This document shows, piece after piece, positions 39,248 through 48,713 of a DNA stretch of 64,000 bases (the stretch's first letter is position 1; each line of letters begins with the position of its first letter). The position numbers and the translations under genes are program-made. This DNA is from Phenylobacterium sp. J426 (GTDB lineage: Bacteria > Pseudomonadota > Alphaproteobacteria > Caulobacterales > Caulobacteraceae), in assembly GCF_024699945.1 (NCBI RefSeq), contig NZ_JAJOMY010000001.1:2232001-2296000 (forward strand). The letters run 5' to 3'. The notes under the pieces are model-generated. The model made no database searches and was not told where the DNA came from. It saw only the letters and a list, made by a program, of their open reading frames with translations.

Positions 39248-39280
39248 AGGGCCGGCGTAACCCCAGCCGGCCCTCTTTCC
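39248..39280. terminator. Bidirectional terminator between receptor and DUF4167 genes
   Basis: AGGGCCGGC (39248-39256) and GCCGGCCCT (39266-39274) form a 9-bp stem with a 9-base loop. CTTTCC follows on the plus strand and TTAGTTCTTTT on the minus strand, so it can serve both convergent genes. Confidence 0.75.
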
Positions 39281-39306
39281 ATGTTCACCGCTTTCGATCG
39301 GGGGGC

Positions 39307-40236
39307 TTAGGCCCCCTCAGTCTCGCCGCCAGGGGCCTCGCCCGCTTCGAAGCTGCGTGGACGACGGCGTCGGCGCGCGGGGCGCTCCTCGCCTTCAGCG
39401 GCTTCTGGACGCGGCTCCGGCCGAGCCTGCAGGAACGCCGGCGCGTGACTCTCGCCGCCCTCGGCGTCGCGCAACACGGCGCCGCGTTCCTCGCGCGTTT
39501 CGACGCGCGGGCTATCGCCCTGCGGTTCGATCACGGTCAGCGGATCCCGCTCGGGACGGTCGCCGCGATCGTTCCGTTCGCCGCGTTCCCGCCGGTCCTC
39601 TCGGTCGCGACGCCCCTCACCCTCGCGACGCTCCTCGCCTTCGCCGCGCGGGCGGTCGTCACGGTCGCGACGATCACGCCAACGGTCGCGACGACCTTGC
39701 CGGCCCTCGCCGTCGCGGCGTTCGCCGTCACGGTCACGGGCCTGCCACTCGCCCCGATCTCCGCGGTCGCGATCACGGTTGTCCCGCTCACGGCTGTCAC
39801 GATCACGGTTGCGGTCGTCGCGACGCTCGCCGCCATCGCCGCGGGCGTCAGCCTGGCCTTCGCCGGCCTCGTCAGCGGCCTCGGCCTGGGCCTGGGCGCC
39901 TTCATCTTCGAAATCGATGTCGTAGCCCGAGGCGAACTGGTCCCGACCCAGGATTTCGGCGGCGGGGCGCTGCGGCTGCAAGGCGCGCAGGAGGCGGAAG
40001 TAGTGTTCCGCGTGTTGCAGGTAGTTCTCGGCAAGCACCCGGTCGCCGGCCGAGGCGGCATCGCGCGCCAGTTGCTGGTACTTCTCGAAGACGTGCTGAG
40101 CGTTGCCACGCACCTTCACGCCATCCGGGCCGTTCGAGTCGAACGCGCGATTCGCGTTCTGCGGCTTGTTCCCGCCGCCGCCGCCGCCGCCGCGGTTGCG
40201 ACCGCGCTGACGCTTCATACCCTTGAAATCTCTCAT
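39307..40236 (-). CDS. DUF4167 protein, Arg/Asp-rich
   Basis: This is a 309-residue protein starting with a basic, glycine-rich segment (KRQRGRNRGGGGGGG). The conserved DUF4167 helical module follows (about 30-105), with VRGNAQHVFEKYQQLARDAA and AENYLQHAEHYFRLLRALQP. The remaining two thirds is highly charged, with repeated R/D/E units such as RDSRERDNRDRDRGDRGEW, ending in a short basic tail. Nucleic-acid binding is likely from composition, but the family role is not established. It stays close to prmC, as in relatives. The start could also be the internal Met at 40218. Confidence 0.88.
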   Translation of the reverse strand: MRDFKGMKRQRGRNRGGGGGGGNKPQNANRAFDSNGPDGVKVRGNAQHVFEKYQQLARDAASAGDRVLAENYLQHAEHYFRLLRALQPQRPAAEILGRDQFASGYDIDFEDEGAQAQAEAADEAGEGQADARGDGGERRDDRNRDRDSRERDNRDRDRGDRGEWQARDRDGERRDGEGRQGRRDRWRDRRDRDDRPRGEGEERREGEGRRDREDRRERGERNDRGDRPERDPLTVIEPQGDSPRVETREERGAVLRDAEGGESHAPAFLQARPEPRPEAAEGEERPARRRRRPRSFEAGEAPGGETEGA

Positions 40237-40479
40237 ATTCGAAACCGTTCGGCTCTTCCTTGAGCGCCCACCGGCGACCTTCGCCTTCGGAAACGGGCGT
40301 CCGCCCGGCTCGAGTGTTGATGACGCTGTTTTTCCCCGTCTTCCGCCCGGAAGCTTTCAGCGAGAGGCTTTGGCAAGCGTCGCGCCTGCCGGGGGCGGGC
40401 GGCCGTCCTTCATCGGGACGCGTCTGCCTTTACACCGGCGATTTGGGTGGAGACGTCCAAGGATGTAGCGACTCGGAAC

Positions 40480-41343
40480 CTAGTTTCCAAGGGCTTTCTT
40501 CGCACCTGCGACAACCCTGTCGCGATCGGACAGGTCCCGGATCGTCCTAACGTCGTCGGCGCCGGCCGCGTGGAACAGAGCCTCGACGGCCTCCTTCTGG
40601 TCATGGCCGATCTCGACGGCGAAGCGGCCGCCGGGCCTGAGCACCCGCAGGATCTCGGGCGCGAGGATGCGATAGGCGTCGAGGCCGTCGGCCCCGCCTT
40701 CCAGCGCCAAGCGCGGCTCGAAGTCCTTCACCTCAGGCTCCAGGGTCTCCAAGACGTCGGAGGCGATGTAGGGCGGATTGGAAACCACGAGGTCGAAAGC
40801 GGCGTCGGCGAGCCCCGCGGTCCAGTCGCCGCGCAGAAGGGCAGTGCGGCCGGCCAGCCCGAGGGCGGCGGCATTGTCGCGGGCGACGGCGAGCGCCTCT
40901 TCCGAGGCGTCGATGCCGAGGCCCTTGGCGGCCGGGCGCTCGGCGAGGAGCGCCAGCAGGATGGCGCCAGAGCCGACCCCGAGGTCGAGGATTGACCACG
41001 CGGCATGTTCGGGAAAGTCGCGCAGGGCATACTCGACGACGGTCTCGGTGTCGGGGCGTGGGGTGAGCACGTCGGGCGTCACCTGCAGCATGATCTTCCA
41101 GAAGCCCTTGCGTCCGAGGATATGACTCACCGGCTCGCGCCGCTCGCGGCGGGCGAGGTAGTCGGCGAGGGTGGCCTCCTGTTCGGGCGTAAGCGGACGG
41201 TAGGGATCGGTTACGATATCGGTGCGGGTTGCGTCGGCGGCGGCCTCGACCAGCAGGCGGGCGTCGATGACGGGGCCCGCGAGGCCCGCGGCCTCGAGGC
41301 GCTGCTTGGCCTGGCTCCAAGCCTGGACGAGATTCAGGCCCAT
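40480..41343 (-). CDS. prmC: Release-factor glutamine methyltransferase
   Basis: This is a 287-residue SAM-dependent enzyme that methylates the glutamine of the GGQ motif in release factors. It shows SHILGRKGFWKIMLQVTPDV, PRPDTETVVEY, motif I WSILDLGVGSGAILLALL, and the active-site motif DLVVSNPPYIAS. Its natural partner prfA is encoded 2.1 kb away on the same strand, separated by a MOSC gene and the oppositely directed brkB-like gene. The ATG at 41343 overlaps the end of the MOSC gene by 10 bases, indicating translational coupling. Confidence 0.93.
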   Translation of the reverse strand: MGLNLVQAWSQAKQRLEAAGLAGPVIDARLLVEAAADATRTDIVTDPYRPLTPEQEATLADYLARRERREPVSHILGRKGFWKIMLQVTPDVLTPRPDTETVVEYALRDFPEHAAWSILDLGVGSGAILLALLAERPAAKGLGIDASEEALAVARDNAAALGLAGRTALLRGDWTAGLADAAFDLVVSNPPYIASDVLETLEPEVKDFEPRLALEGGADGLDAYRILAPEILRVLRPGGRFAVEIGHDQKEAVEALFHAAGADDVRTIRDLSDRDRVVAGAKKALGN

Positions 41344-42131
41344 TCTGGTTCTCTCGCTGGGGCTTCGGTGGCCGGAGCGGTCACGGCGTCGCCGAGAGCG
41401 ACGCGGCCGGCCGAGGTGATGTGGACATAGATGCCGCAGTTCATGTGGCCGTAATTGTCGAAGAGCGCCTTCACGACATCCAGGTCCCGCTCCGCCGTCG
41501 TCGGGTCGACGTGCGTGGCGGCGCAGCGGACGATCGGCTTGAATACGGAGGCCCGGGCGAAGCCGGCCATCAGCGGCTTGCCGCTCCACCCGTTCTCGAT
41601 CCAGGCCGGCCAGCCATCGACGTAGAGGTTGGCGCGGAAGCGCAGCGGATCGATTTCGACGCCCATCTTCGCCGAGAGGTCGCGGACGCTCGCCAGATTG
41701 ATGATCGAGACCTCCCCCTTCGGATGATCGAAGAAGCGGAAGGCGCCCGTCGCCTCGACGACATTCAGGGGACCGCGGATGTCGTCGCCGAGCAGATCCG
41801 TGAGCCAAGCGGCGAAGGATTCGCGGCCAGCCGGGGTTTTCAGCGATCCGGAGAAGGCGGGGGCCCCGGGGGCTTCGGCGGTCAGCGCACCCGTCGTGTC
41901 ATCGTAGCGCGTGCGCGCGGCGGCGACCTTGGCCAGGTTCATCAGCACGGTGAACTTGGTCTTGGGCAGGAACGCCGGCGCCGCCGGATCGTACCCCGAA
42001 GGCCCGTTCTCAACGGCGAAGATGCGGTCGCACGGCACGCCGGCTCCTGGCGTCAAGTCGACGTGATCGAGGCGCTCGGGCGTGAAGCCCTTCACGGGAT
42101 GGCGGTAGATCGCCGCGACATGTCCGGTCAT
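41334..42131 (-). CDS. MOSC-domain protein
   Basis: This is a 265-residue protein starting MTGHVAAIYRHPVKGFTPER, the MOSC N-terminal beta-barrel entry. It has a DRIFAVENGPSG stretch and the domain core RFRANLYVDGWPAWIENGWS, FKPIVRCAATHVDPTT with the conserved cysteine, and YGHMNCGIYVHITSAGRVAL. MOSC domains handle sulfur or oxime-type reductions on a molybdenum cofactor and can serve as carriers of sulfur. The exact substrate is unknown. Its stop overlaps prmC. Confidence 0.85.
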   Translation of the reverse strand: MTGHVAAIYRHPVKGFTPERLDHVDLTPGAGVPCDRIFAVENGPSGYDPAAPAFLPKTKFTVLMNLAKVAAARTRYDDTTGALTAEAPGAPAFSGSLKTPAGRESFAAWLTDLLGDDIRGPLNVVEATGAFRFFDHPKGEVSIINLASVRDLSAKMGVEIDPLRFRANLYVDGWPAWIENGWSGKPLMAGFARASVFKPIVRCAATHVDPTTAERDLDVVKALFDNYGHMNCGIYVHITSAGRVALGDAVTAPATEAPAREPEWA

Positions 42132-42230
42132 GCGGCTGCTTGTGGCCAACGCTCTGCAGACTGGCAAGGCGGAACGGCGTCGCGCCCCCCGTGTTCAGGC
42201 TTAGCTTGGGGCGTTGGAGGATCCGAGGCG

Positions 42231-43472
42231 TTGGCGTTGGCGGAGAAGAAGCCTGGAGGCATGGCGCGGGCGGCCGTAGCGCTCGCGCCCTGGGCCGTGA
42301 CCGCGGCCGTCGCGGCCGCCTGGCTCTCCACCCAGCCCCGGAAGCTGCCGCCGCCGCCGCCGCCTCCGCCCGAGGGACCGCCGCCACCGGGCCTCAGCGA
42401 AACCCTCGTCACGACGCCCGAGCACTTCGACGACCTGGAACCCGGTCGAGGCCGGGCGGCCCCGACGCCGCATCACATCCCATGGCGCGGCTGGAAGGAC
42501 GTGCTCTGGCGCACCTACCGGGAATTCCAGGCCGACAACCTCATGTATGTCGCCGGCGGCATCACGTTCTTCACCCTGCTTGCGATCTTCCCGGCGCTGG
42601 GTGTGTTCGTTTCGCTGTATGGCCTGATCGCTGACGTCGCGGCGGTGCAGCAGCAGATGGCCCAGATGGCCATCGTCTTCCCGCCCGACGCGGTGCGGTT
42701 GATCGGCGATCAGATGCTGCGCCTGGCCACGGAAAGAAGCTTCAATCTGTCGGCCGCCTTCCTGGTGAGCTTCGTCTTCTCGATCTGGACCGCCAACGCG
42801 GGCATGAAGGCGCTCTTCGAGGGCCTGAACATCGCCTACGACGAAGTCGAGAAGCGCAACTTCTTCTATCGGACGGCCCTGACCTACGCCTTCACCTTCG
42901 CCTTCCTGACCTTCCTGACGGTCGTGACCGCGATCATGGTTGCGCTGCCGATCGTCGTGCGCGCGGCGGGACTGCCTGACTGGATCCTCGCCGGTCGGTG
43001 GCTCCTGCTGTTCTGCGTGGTCGCGGGGTCGTTCGCCATCGCCTATCGGTACGGCCCCTGCCGACGCCGGGCGCGCTGGACGTGGCTCTATCCAGGGGCC
43101 CTGGTGGCCGCGTTTATCTGGATGGGCGGCTCGGCCGGCTTCTCCTGGTATATCAACAACGTCGCGCACCTGCAGGTGACCTATGGCTCCCTGGGCGCGG
43201 TCATCGGCTTCATGCTGTGGGTCTGGTTCTCGGTCCTGATCGTGCTGATCGGCGCCGAGCTGAACGCCGAGGTCGAGCATCAGACGGCGATCGACTCGAC
43301 CGTGGGGCCGGACAAGCCGATGGGCGAGCGGGGCGCGGCCATGGCCGACACCGTGGGATTGCCGTTCATCGGCGTGCGCAAGGGCGCGAAGATGCTGTGG
43401 GGGGCGTCGCGCCGGCAGGTCGGCAACCTCGTCCGGCACAAGCGGCGTCCGGACGGCTCGCGGCCAGGCTAG
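42231..43472 (+). CDS. YihY/BrkB-family membrane protein
   Basis: This is an inner-membrane protein of about 413 residues with six or more transmembrane helices. An N-terminal helix is followed by an unusually long poly-proline stretch ([17 protein letters not shown]). The BrkB core then runs [60 protein letters not shown] and [20 protein letters not shown]. The function is unsettled; transport is the usual suggestion. GGAGG at 42216-42220 supports the TTG at 42231. The stop shares a CTAG with prfA on the other strand. Confidence 0.88.
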   Translation: MALAEKKPGGMARAAVALAPWAVTAAVAAAWLSTQPRKLPPPPPPPPEGPPPPGLSETLVTTPEHFDDLEPGRGRAAPTPHHIPWRGWKDVLWRTYREFQADNLMYVAGGITFFTLLAIFPALGVFVSLYGLIADVAAVQQQMAQMAIVFPPDAVRLIGDQMLRLATERSFNLSAAFLVSFVFSIWTANAGMKALFEGLNIAYDEVEKRNFFYRTALTYAFTFAFLTFLTVVTAIMVALPIVVRAAGLPDWILAGRWLLLFCVVAGSFAIAYRYGPCRRRARWTWLYPGALVAAFIWMGGSAGFSWYINNVAHLQVTYGSLGAVIGFMLWVWFSVLIVLIGAELNAEVEHQTAIDSTVGPDKPMGERGAAMADTVGLPFIGVRKGAKMLWGASRRQVGNLVRHKRRPDGSRPG

Positions 43473-44545
43473 CCGAACTCGTCCTCGAGCGCGGCCAAGC
43501 GGGCGGCCTGGTCCTCGGCGATCAGCGGATTGATCACGTCGTCGAGCGCCTCGCCCTCCATGACCTTCGGCAGGTTGTAGAGCGTCAGATTGATGCGGTG
43601 GTCGGTGACCCGCCCCTGCGGAAAATTGTAGGTGCGGATGCGCTCGGAGCGGTCGCCGGAGCCAACCTGGCTCTTGCGCGCTTCGGAGCGGGCGCTGTCC
43701 AAGGCCTCGCGCTGCATGTCGTACAGCTTGACCTTCAGCGCCTTCATGGCTCGGGCCCGGTTCTGGTGTTGCGACTTCTCGGACGACGTCACGACGACGC
43801 CGGTGGGCAGGTGGGTGATGCGAACGGCCGAGTCGGTCTTGTTGACGTGCTGGCCCCCGGCCCCGGACGACCGGTAGGTGTCGATGCGCAGGTCCTGGTC
43901 TCGAATCTCGATCTCAACGTCCTCGGGCTCCGGCAGCACCGCGACGGTGGCGGCCGAGGTGTGGATGCGACCCTGGGCCTCGGTGGCGGGGACGCGCTGG
44001 ACGCGGTGCACGCCGCTCTCGAATTTCAGGCGGCCGAACACGCCCTCGCCGGTGATCGAGGCGATGATTTCCTTGAACCCGCCGGCATCGCCCTCCGAGA
44101 TCGAGTCGACCTCCACGCGCCAGCCGCGGCTCTGGGCGTAGCGCTGGTACATGCGGAACAGGTCGCCGGCGAAGAGGGCCGCCTCGTCCCCGCCGGTGCC
44201 GGCGCGGACTTCCAGGATCGCTGAGGCGTTCTCGTCCTTGTCCTTGGGCGCGAGCAGCAGCGCCACCTCATGCTCGAGCTCGGGCAGTCGCTCCCGGAGG
44301 GCGGCGAGCTCGTCACGGGCGAGGGCGGCCATCTCAGCGTCGCCGGCCTCGGCCATCTCCTCGAGCTCAGGCCCCTCGGCCCGGGCGCGTTCCAGCGCCT
44401 GCACGGCGTCGGCGACAGGCTTCAGTTCGGCGTGCTCCTTGGATAGCCGGACGATCTCGGCCCCGTCGGTCGCCGCGCCCATGCGCGCCTCGATCTCGCG
44501 GAAGCGGTCGAGCACCTGATCAAGCCTGGCCTGGGGAAGTCGCAA
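43469..44545 (-). CDS. prfA: Peptide chain release factor 1
   Basis: This is a 358-residue class I release factor that reads UAA and UAG. The codon-recognition PxT motif lies in [11 protein letters not shown] and the catalytic GGQ motif in [20 protein letters not shown], where PrmC methylates the glutamine. It begins [20 protein letters not shown] and has the coiled N-domain. The start is TTG at 44545, without a clear ribosome site. The convergent brkB-like gene ends on the same CTAG. Confidence 0.95.
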   Translation of the reverse strand: MRLPQARLDQVLDRFREIEARMGAATDGAEIVRLSKEHAELKPVADAVQALERARAEGPELEEMAEAGDAEMAALARDELAALRERLPELEHEVALLLAPKDKDENASAILEVRAGTGGDEAALFAGDLFRMYQRYAQSRGWRVEVDSISEGDAGGFKEIIASITGEGVFGRLKFESGVHRVQRVPATEAQGRIHTSAATVAVLPEPEDVEIEIRDQDLRIDTYRSSGAGGQHVNKTDSAVRITHLPTGVVVTSSEKSQHQNRARAMKALKVKLYDMQREALDSARSEARKSQVGSGDRSERIRTYNFPQGRVTDHRINLTLYNLPKVMEGEALDDVINPLIAEDQAARLAALEDEFG

Positions 44546-44690
44546 GTCTGGGGGTCCCGTTCGCGAAGGGCCGCTTCTGTAGCGGAGCCGGCGGCCTTTT
44601 CCAAACGCGAAGCCAAACTCCGCCGTGCGCGACGGAACGCGGTTCCCGATCCGCTCGTTTGGGGCGGCGTGGCCTTGAGGAGACTATGAA

Positions 44691-44993
44691 ATGGCAACCG
44701 AACGAGTCACCGAGACCAGTGACGGCCTGACCCGCGAACGGGTCATCGAGCGCGACGCCGGCGGCGGCACGACCTATGTGGAGCGCGGCGGCTCGGGCAT
44801 GGGCGGCGTGATCATCGGGATCGCCGTCCTGGCGCTTGTGGCGATCGTTGCGTTCTTCCTGCTGCAGTCCAGCCGCAACGACGCGATGCGCACCGACGCG
44901 GTCGCCGGGGCCGCCTCGAGCGTGGCGGAGAGCGCCAGCAGCGCCGCCGATAGCGTGGGCGACGCCGCCCGCAGCGTCACGCCGAACCCCTAG
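44691..44993 (+). CDS. Small single-helix membrane protein, 100 aa
   Basis: This is a 100-residue protein with a hydrophilic N-terminal half (TETSDGLTRERVIERDAGGG), one membrane helix (VIIGIAVLALVAIVAFFLLQ), and an Ala/Ser helix (AASSVAESASSAADSVGDAA) with heptad-like spacing that could form a coiled coil. GGAGAC precedes the ATG. Such proteins are common in Caulobacterales and have no assigned role. A strong terminator follows. Confidence 0.65.
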   Translation: MATERVTETSDGLTRERVIERDAGGGTTYVERGGSGMGGVIIGIAVLALVAIVAFFLLQSSRNDAMRTDAVAGAASSVAESASSAADSVGDAARSVTPNP

Positions 44994-45010
44994 TCTGTTT
45001 CCGCGGACAG

Positions 45011-45042
45011 GAAAAAGCCCCGGCCGAGAGGCCGGGGCTTTC
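45011..45042. terminator. Bidirectional intrinsic terminator
   Basis: GCCCCGGCC (45017-45025), loop GAGA, and GGCCGGGGC (45030-45038) form a perfect stem. It is flanked by GAAAAA on the left and TTTC on the right, so it can terminate the plus-strand gene ending at 44993 and the minus-strand gene ending at 45067. Confidence 0.85.
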
Positions 45043-45066
45043 GTGCGTCAGGCGCAGGCAAGAGCC

Positions 45067-45362
45067 TTAGACGCGCTCGCCCTTCAGCGGCGCATTGCCG
45101 AACGCGCCGAGCTTGACGTTACCGGTCATGGTGTCGCCGGACACCGTGGCCTCGAACTCCAGCGTCATCGGCATCGGGCTGGTGATGGCCGAGCTCCAGG
45201 TCAGCTTGTCGCCGTCCACCTTGCCGGTGATGTCCTGCGAACCCATCGGGCTCTTGGTCGTACCGGTGAAGGTGTCGCCGCTCGTGGTGATGTTGGCTTC
45301 CACCGTCTGGGGCCCATCGGCGTGTTGATGGTGATCTTCCAGTTGCCGTCCGCGGACATCAT
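45067..45362 (-). CDS. Small beta-rich hypothetical protein, one-base frame break
   Basis: This is a protein of about 98 residues made of repeated short beta strands (MSADGNWKITINTPMGPQ, then SGDTFTGTTKSPMGSQDITG, then FEATVSGDTMTGNVKLGAFG). The second and third units share the GDTxTG phrase, so it looks like an internally repeated barrel. One base is missing at 45309-45312. Repair joins TPMGPQ to TVEANITTSG. A GGAGGG box lies in front of the start (ATG 45359 or 45362). The strand pattern suggests a lipocalin-like or META-like fold, but I recognise no family. Confidence 0.62.
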
Positions 45363-45449
45363 GTCCCTCCCATGGAATGGAGCGCCACCTAACCGCGTCG
45401 AACGGCTCGCGGCAAGAGTGACGCGGGCGTCAAGTTTGCGCCGAGCCCT

Positions 45450-45830
45450 TCAGGCGTGCAGCAGGGCGCTCAGCGTGCTGATAAGGTGGGGCGCGGATAC
45501 CGGCTTCTGGAAGCGTGGAATGTCCCGGTAGGTCTCGACGATCGCCCTCTGGTCGTAGCCTGTCGCCAGCACCACGGGGATCTGGCGCTCCCGCAGTTTG
45601 TCCACGATCCCGTAGCTGAGCTTGCCTGCCAGGTTCAGGTCCAGCAGGGCGAGGTCGACCCCCTCGGTCGCATCCAGCGCCGCCATCGCGGCGTCGACGG
45701 TGGCGAAGGGGCCGATCACCTCGGCGCCCGCGTCACCGAGCTGGCGCGCCAGATCATCGGCGATGAAGAACTCGTCCTCGAGGACGAGGATGCGGCGGTC
45801 GTCGAGACGTCCGGGCGGAGTTTCAGCCAT
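45450..45830 (-). CDS. Single-domain response regulator, FAT GUY-like
   Basis: This is a 126-residue receiver domain without output module. It has the acidic pair EDE near 18-20, phosphoacceptor Asp64 in LALLDLNLAG, Lys109 in FQKPVS, and the VVLATGYDQ strand-loop. That loop resembles the FATGY motif of the FAT GUY group, whose members typically work with HWE-family kinases, and such a kinase lies 0.8 kb away. The ATG at 45830 overlaps the stop of the Crp-type gene in TGATG, so the two are translationally coupled. Phosphorelay to an unknown target is inferred. Confidence 0.88.
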   Translation of the reverse strand: MAETPPGRLDDRRILVLEDEFFIADDLARQLGDAGAEVIGPFATVDAAMAALDATEGVDLALLDLNLAGKLSYGIVDKLRERQIPVVLATGYDQRAIVETYRDIPRFQKPVSAPHLISTLSALLHA

Positions 45831-46570
45831 CAACCGGCTCGCCGGCGCCCCGGCTCTGTCGGCGAGAGCTGAAGCGCGTAGCCGCAGGCCTCGGCGAGGC
45901 TCGTTCGGTCGGGCAGCCCGATGCTGCCGGCCCGGTAGGTCAGCAGGCCTTCGCGGCGGAGCTGTTGCAGGGTTCGGTTCACGTGCACGATCGAGAGGCC
46001 GAGCAGGTCGGCCATGATCTCCTGGGTGATCGGCAGCTGGAAGCCGTTGGCCTGGGCGAGCTTCACGCGAACCAGCCGCTCATGGAGCTCCAGCAGCAAA
46101 TGCGCGGTGCGTTCGTAGGCCGACAGCCGGCCCAGCCGCACGACATGATCCAGAACGGCGCGCTGCTCCATCCGGCGGGCCTCGGCCCACGCGGCGTGCA
46201 ACGCTGGGGCGGCCCGCGGATCGCCGAGCCGGCTTAGCAGCGCGGTCGCGTCGAGAGTGCGCGACGGCGCCAGGGCCGAGATGACGTGATTGGCGGTGTA
46301 GCCGGGCGTCAGGATATCGCCGGGCAGCCGCAAGGCCACGATCTGCCGCCGCCCATCGCTCAACAGCCGCGCCTCGCCCACAAGACCTGCCGTGACCAGC
46401 CGCGTCTCGCCCTGGCCAAGCGACAGCTCGGCCCCAGCGGCATGGGCGTGATCGTCCGCGCCCAGCTCGCTCAGCGGTGCGAGATCGTCCGCCTGGAGGG
46501 GACGGAAGCTCGACAGGCGCCGGGCCAACAGCTCGGACGGCGCGCAGGCTGGCTTGGCGGCGATATTCAA
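45830..46570 (-). CDS. Crp/Fnr-family transcriptional regulator
   Basis: This is a protein of about 246 residues with a beta-roll sensor domain (AGAELSLGQGETRLVTAGLV, then GRRQIVALRLPGDILTPGYT) and a winged helix with QLPITQEIMADLLGLSIVHV and NRTLQQLRREGLLTYRAGSI. No Fnr-type cysteine set is seen. The TTG at 46570 begins NIAAKPACAPSELL, close to the usual family start, though the frame is open to an ATG at 46645. The stop overlaps the response-regulator start (TGATG). This Crp-plus-receiver pair next to an HWE kinase is likely one regulatory module. Confidence 0.82.
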   Translation of the reverse strand: MNIAAKPACAPSELLARRLSSFRPLQADDLAPLSELGADDHAHAAGAELSLGQGETRLVTAGLVGEARLLSDGRRQIVALRLPGDILTPGYTANHVISALAPSRTLDATALLSRLGDPRAAPALHAAWAEARRMEQRAVLDHVVRLGRLSAYERTAHLLLELHERLVRVKLAQANGFQLPITQEIMADLLGLSIVHVNRTLQQLRREGLLTYRAGSIGLPDRTSLAEACGYALQLSPTEPGRRRAG

Positions 46571-46654
46571 GTGCTCGGCGTCCTGGGCGTATCTTCTAGT
46601 CTTTCCGCGATCTAAGCATGACCCCTGCGGCGCCGCTCCGCACATAGGTTAAAT

Positions 46655-48661
46655 TCAGGGCGCTTTCGCTGGCGCGTCCGGCGGCCCGGCCGCGTGATCC
46701 AGCGGGATCGCGATCTGGGCGACCACCCCGCCCGGTCGAAAATCAAGCGTCGTCTGTGCGCCAAGCTCGTAAGCGAAGGCCTGTTCCAGCAACCTTCGGC
46801 CAAAGCCCATCCGCGTCGGCGCCAGATCCAGCATCGGGACCCCGCTCTCCTTCCAGGTGAGCACGAGAGTCTTGTCCTTGCGTCCCTTTACGCGCCACCG
46901 CACCGAGACCCGCCCGCGCGGCGTCGACAGGGCTCCGTACTTCAGCGCGTTGGTGGCGAGTTCGTGCAGGCCAAGGCTCAATGTCTCGGCGGCCTTACCG
47001 GTCAGCCGCACCTCGGGACCGCCGAGGTCGACCTGGTTCTCCTGGGCGGCGACGGACAGGAATTCGTCGTGCAGCATCTCGGCCAGATCGACCGAGACGT
47101 CCGCACTGCGGCTGGTCGCGGTCTGGGTCCGCGCCATGGCGGCGATCCGGCCCTGGAAATGGGCGAGGAAACTCTCGAGGTCTTCGCTCGTCTCCGATGT
47201 GCGCGATGCGATACCGCGGACGACGGCCAGCATGTTCCGCGTTCTGTGCTGCAGTTCGGCCAGCAGGATCTTCTGGCGTCCCTCGGCAGCTCGCCGGCCA
47301 TCGACGTCGATGTTCATCCCGACCCACTTCAGGATCGCGCCGTCGCTGTCGCGGATCGGGGTGGCTCGGACGTTGGTCCACCGCCAGCTGCCGTCGGCGC
47401 GGCGGATCCGGAACTCGGCGTCGACGTCGCGGTCGGCGGCGACCGCCGCGCGCCATTGTGTCTCTGCGTGGGTTCGATCGTCCGGGTGCACGGCGTCCAG
47501 CCAGCCGTAACCCAGCCATTCGTCGAGGGACTGCCCCGTGTAGGCGCGCCAGGAGGGGCTGTCGGTCACGATCACGCCGGCGGGATCTGTTTCCCAGACA
47601 GCCTGCGCCAAGCCCTCGAGTAGTTGCCTGGCGCGGGTTTCGGCTTCGCGGAGCGCAGTCTCGGCTCGAGCCCGCTCCGCGGCCTCCCAGGTCCGCTCCG
47701 CGACCTCCTGCAGATCCCCCGGCCGCGCCCGACGGCCAGACATGCGGTTGCGCGCTCGCGGCGGTCATCGTCGCCACCAGAACGCCGCCCTTAACGAGCG
47801 GCGCACAGATGAAGGCGCGTATCCCTAGCGGCCTGTAGGCCTGACGCTGAGTTTCGGTGAAGTGCGGATCGTTTTCGACGTCGTCGCAGACCATCGGTCG
47901 GCCGCGTGTGAGCGCCTCCAACGGCTGGGGAAAGCTCTCCAAAGGATGTTCGCCAACCGCGCTGAGCCCCCCGGCGGGACATGGTCGCGGGTGACGACGA
48001 ACCGGCCTCGCGCATGGTCGACGTCGGCGTAGTAGGCGCGTTCGGCGCCCATGCGTTCGGCGACAAGTCGACAGGCGGTGACCTGGACATCGCCCGGCGC
48101 GCGGAGCGGGCGCAGCGCGTCGCTCAGGCGCAGCATGAAGGCCTGTCGCGACTGAGCCCGCAAGCGGGCGGCTTCGGCGCGGATCCGGTCGGTGGTCTCG
48201 AAAAGGGTGACCAGCACGCCGGACACGGCTCCGGTCTCGTTCCGCAGCGGGCTGTAGGTGAGGGTGAACCAGACGTCCTCCAGGGTCCCGTGCCGGACGA
48301 GCGGATAGAGCGCGTCCTCGAATGTCACGGTCTCCCCCGCCCAGACGCGCTCGTAGATCGGCTCGTTGATGTGCCAGACCTCCGGCCAACATTCGCGCGT
48401 CGCCTGGCCGAGCCCTCTCGGATGCTGGGCGTCCATCACCTGGCGATAGCCGTCGTTGTAGATCTGGATGAGGTCCGGGCCCCACAGCACGATCATGCCG
48501 AACCCGTTGGCCAGGGTCAGATCGACCGCGGTCTTCAGGCTCTGGGGCCATCCGGAGACCGGACCCAGCGGTGTTCTCGACCAATCGAACTCGCGGATGC
48601 GGCGGGCCATCTCGCCGTCGCCGGCAGGCCACTTAGATCGCTCCGGCGCACTTTGTTTCAT
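46655..48661 (-). CDS. PAS-GAF-PAS HWE-family histidine kinase, two frame breaks
   Basis: This is a sensor kinase of about 668 residues after repair. It has an N-terminal PAS-like domain (VLWGPDLIQIYNDGYRQVMD), a GAF domain (LRPLRAPGDVQVTACRLVAE), a second PAS (LAQAVWETDPAGVIVTDSPS) and an HWE kinase core. The phosphoacceptor His lies in LAELQHRTRNMLAVVRG, the N box in LGLHELATNALKYGALS, and the W-x-E in LVLTWKESG. A missing base at 47967-47972 and an extra one at 47716-47720 cancel out. Repair gives PPGGLSAVGEHPLESF and AAGDLQEVAERTW. No membrane segment is visible, so it senses a cytoplasmic signal. Confidence 0.85.
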
Positions 48662-48713
48662 CGATCCAGCAACGCTCAGACCTCCCGAAGGCTCAAGCCG
48701 CTTTCCGATCGCG

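Noticed and set aside
39600..39860. Regular short repeats suggesting a CRISPR or tandem array
   Set aside because: They are codon-level repeats of Arg/Asp units within the DUF4167 gene, without constant spacers.
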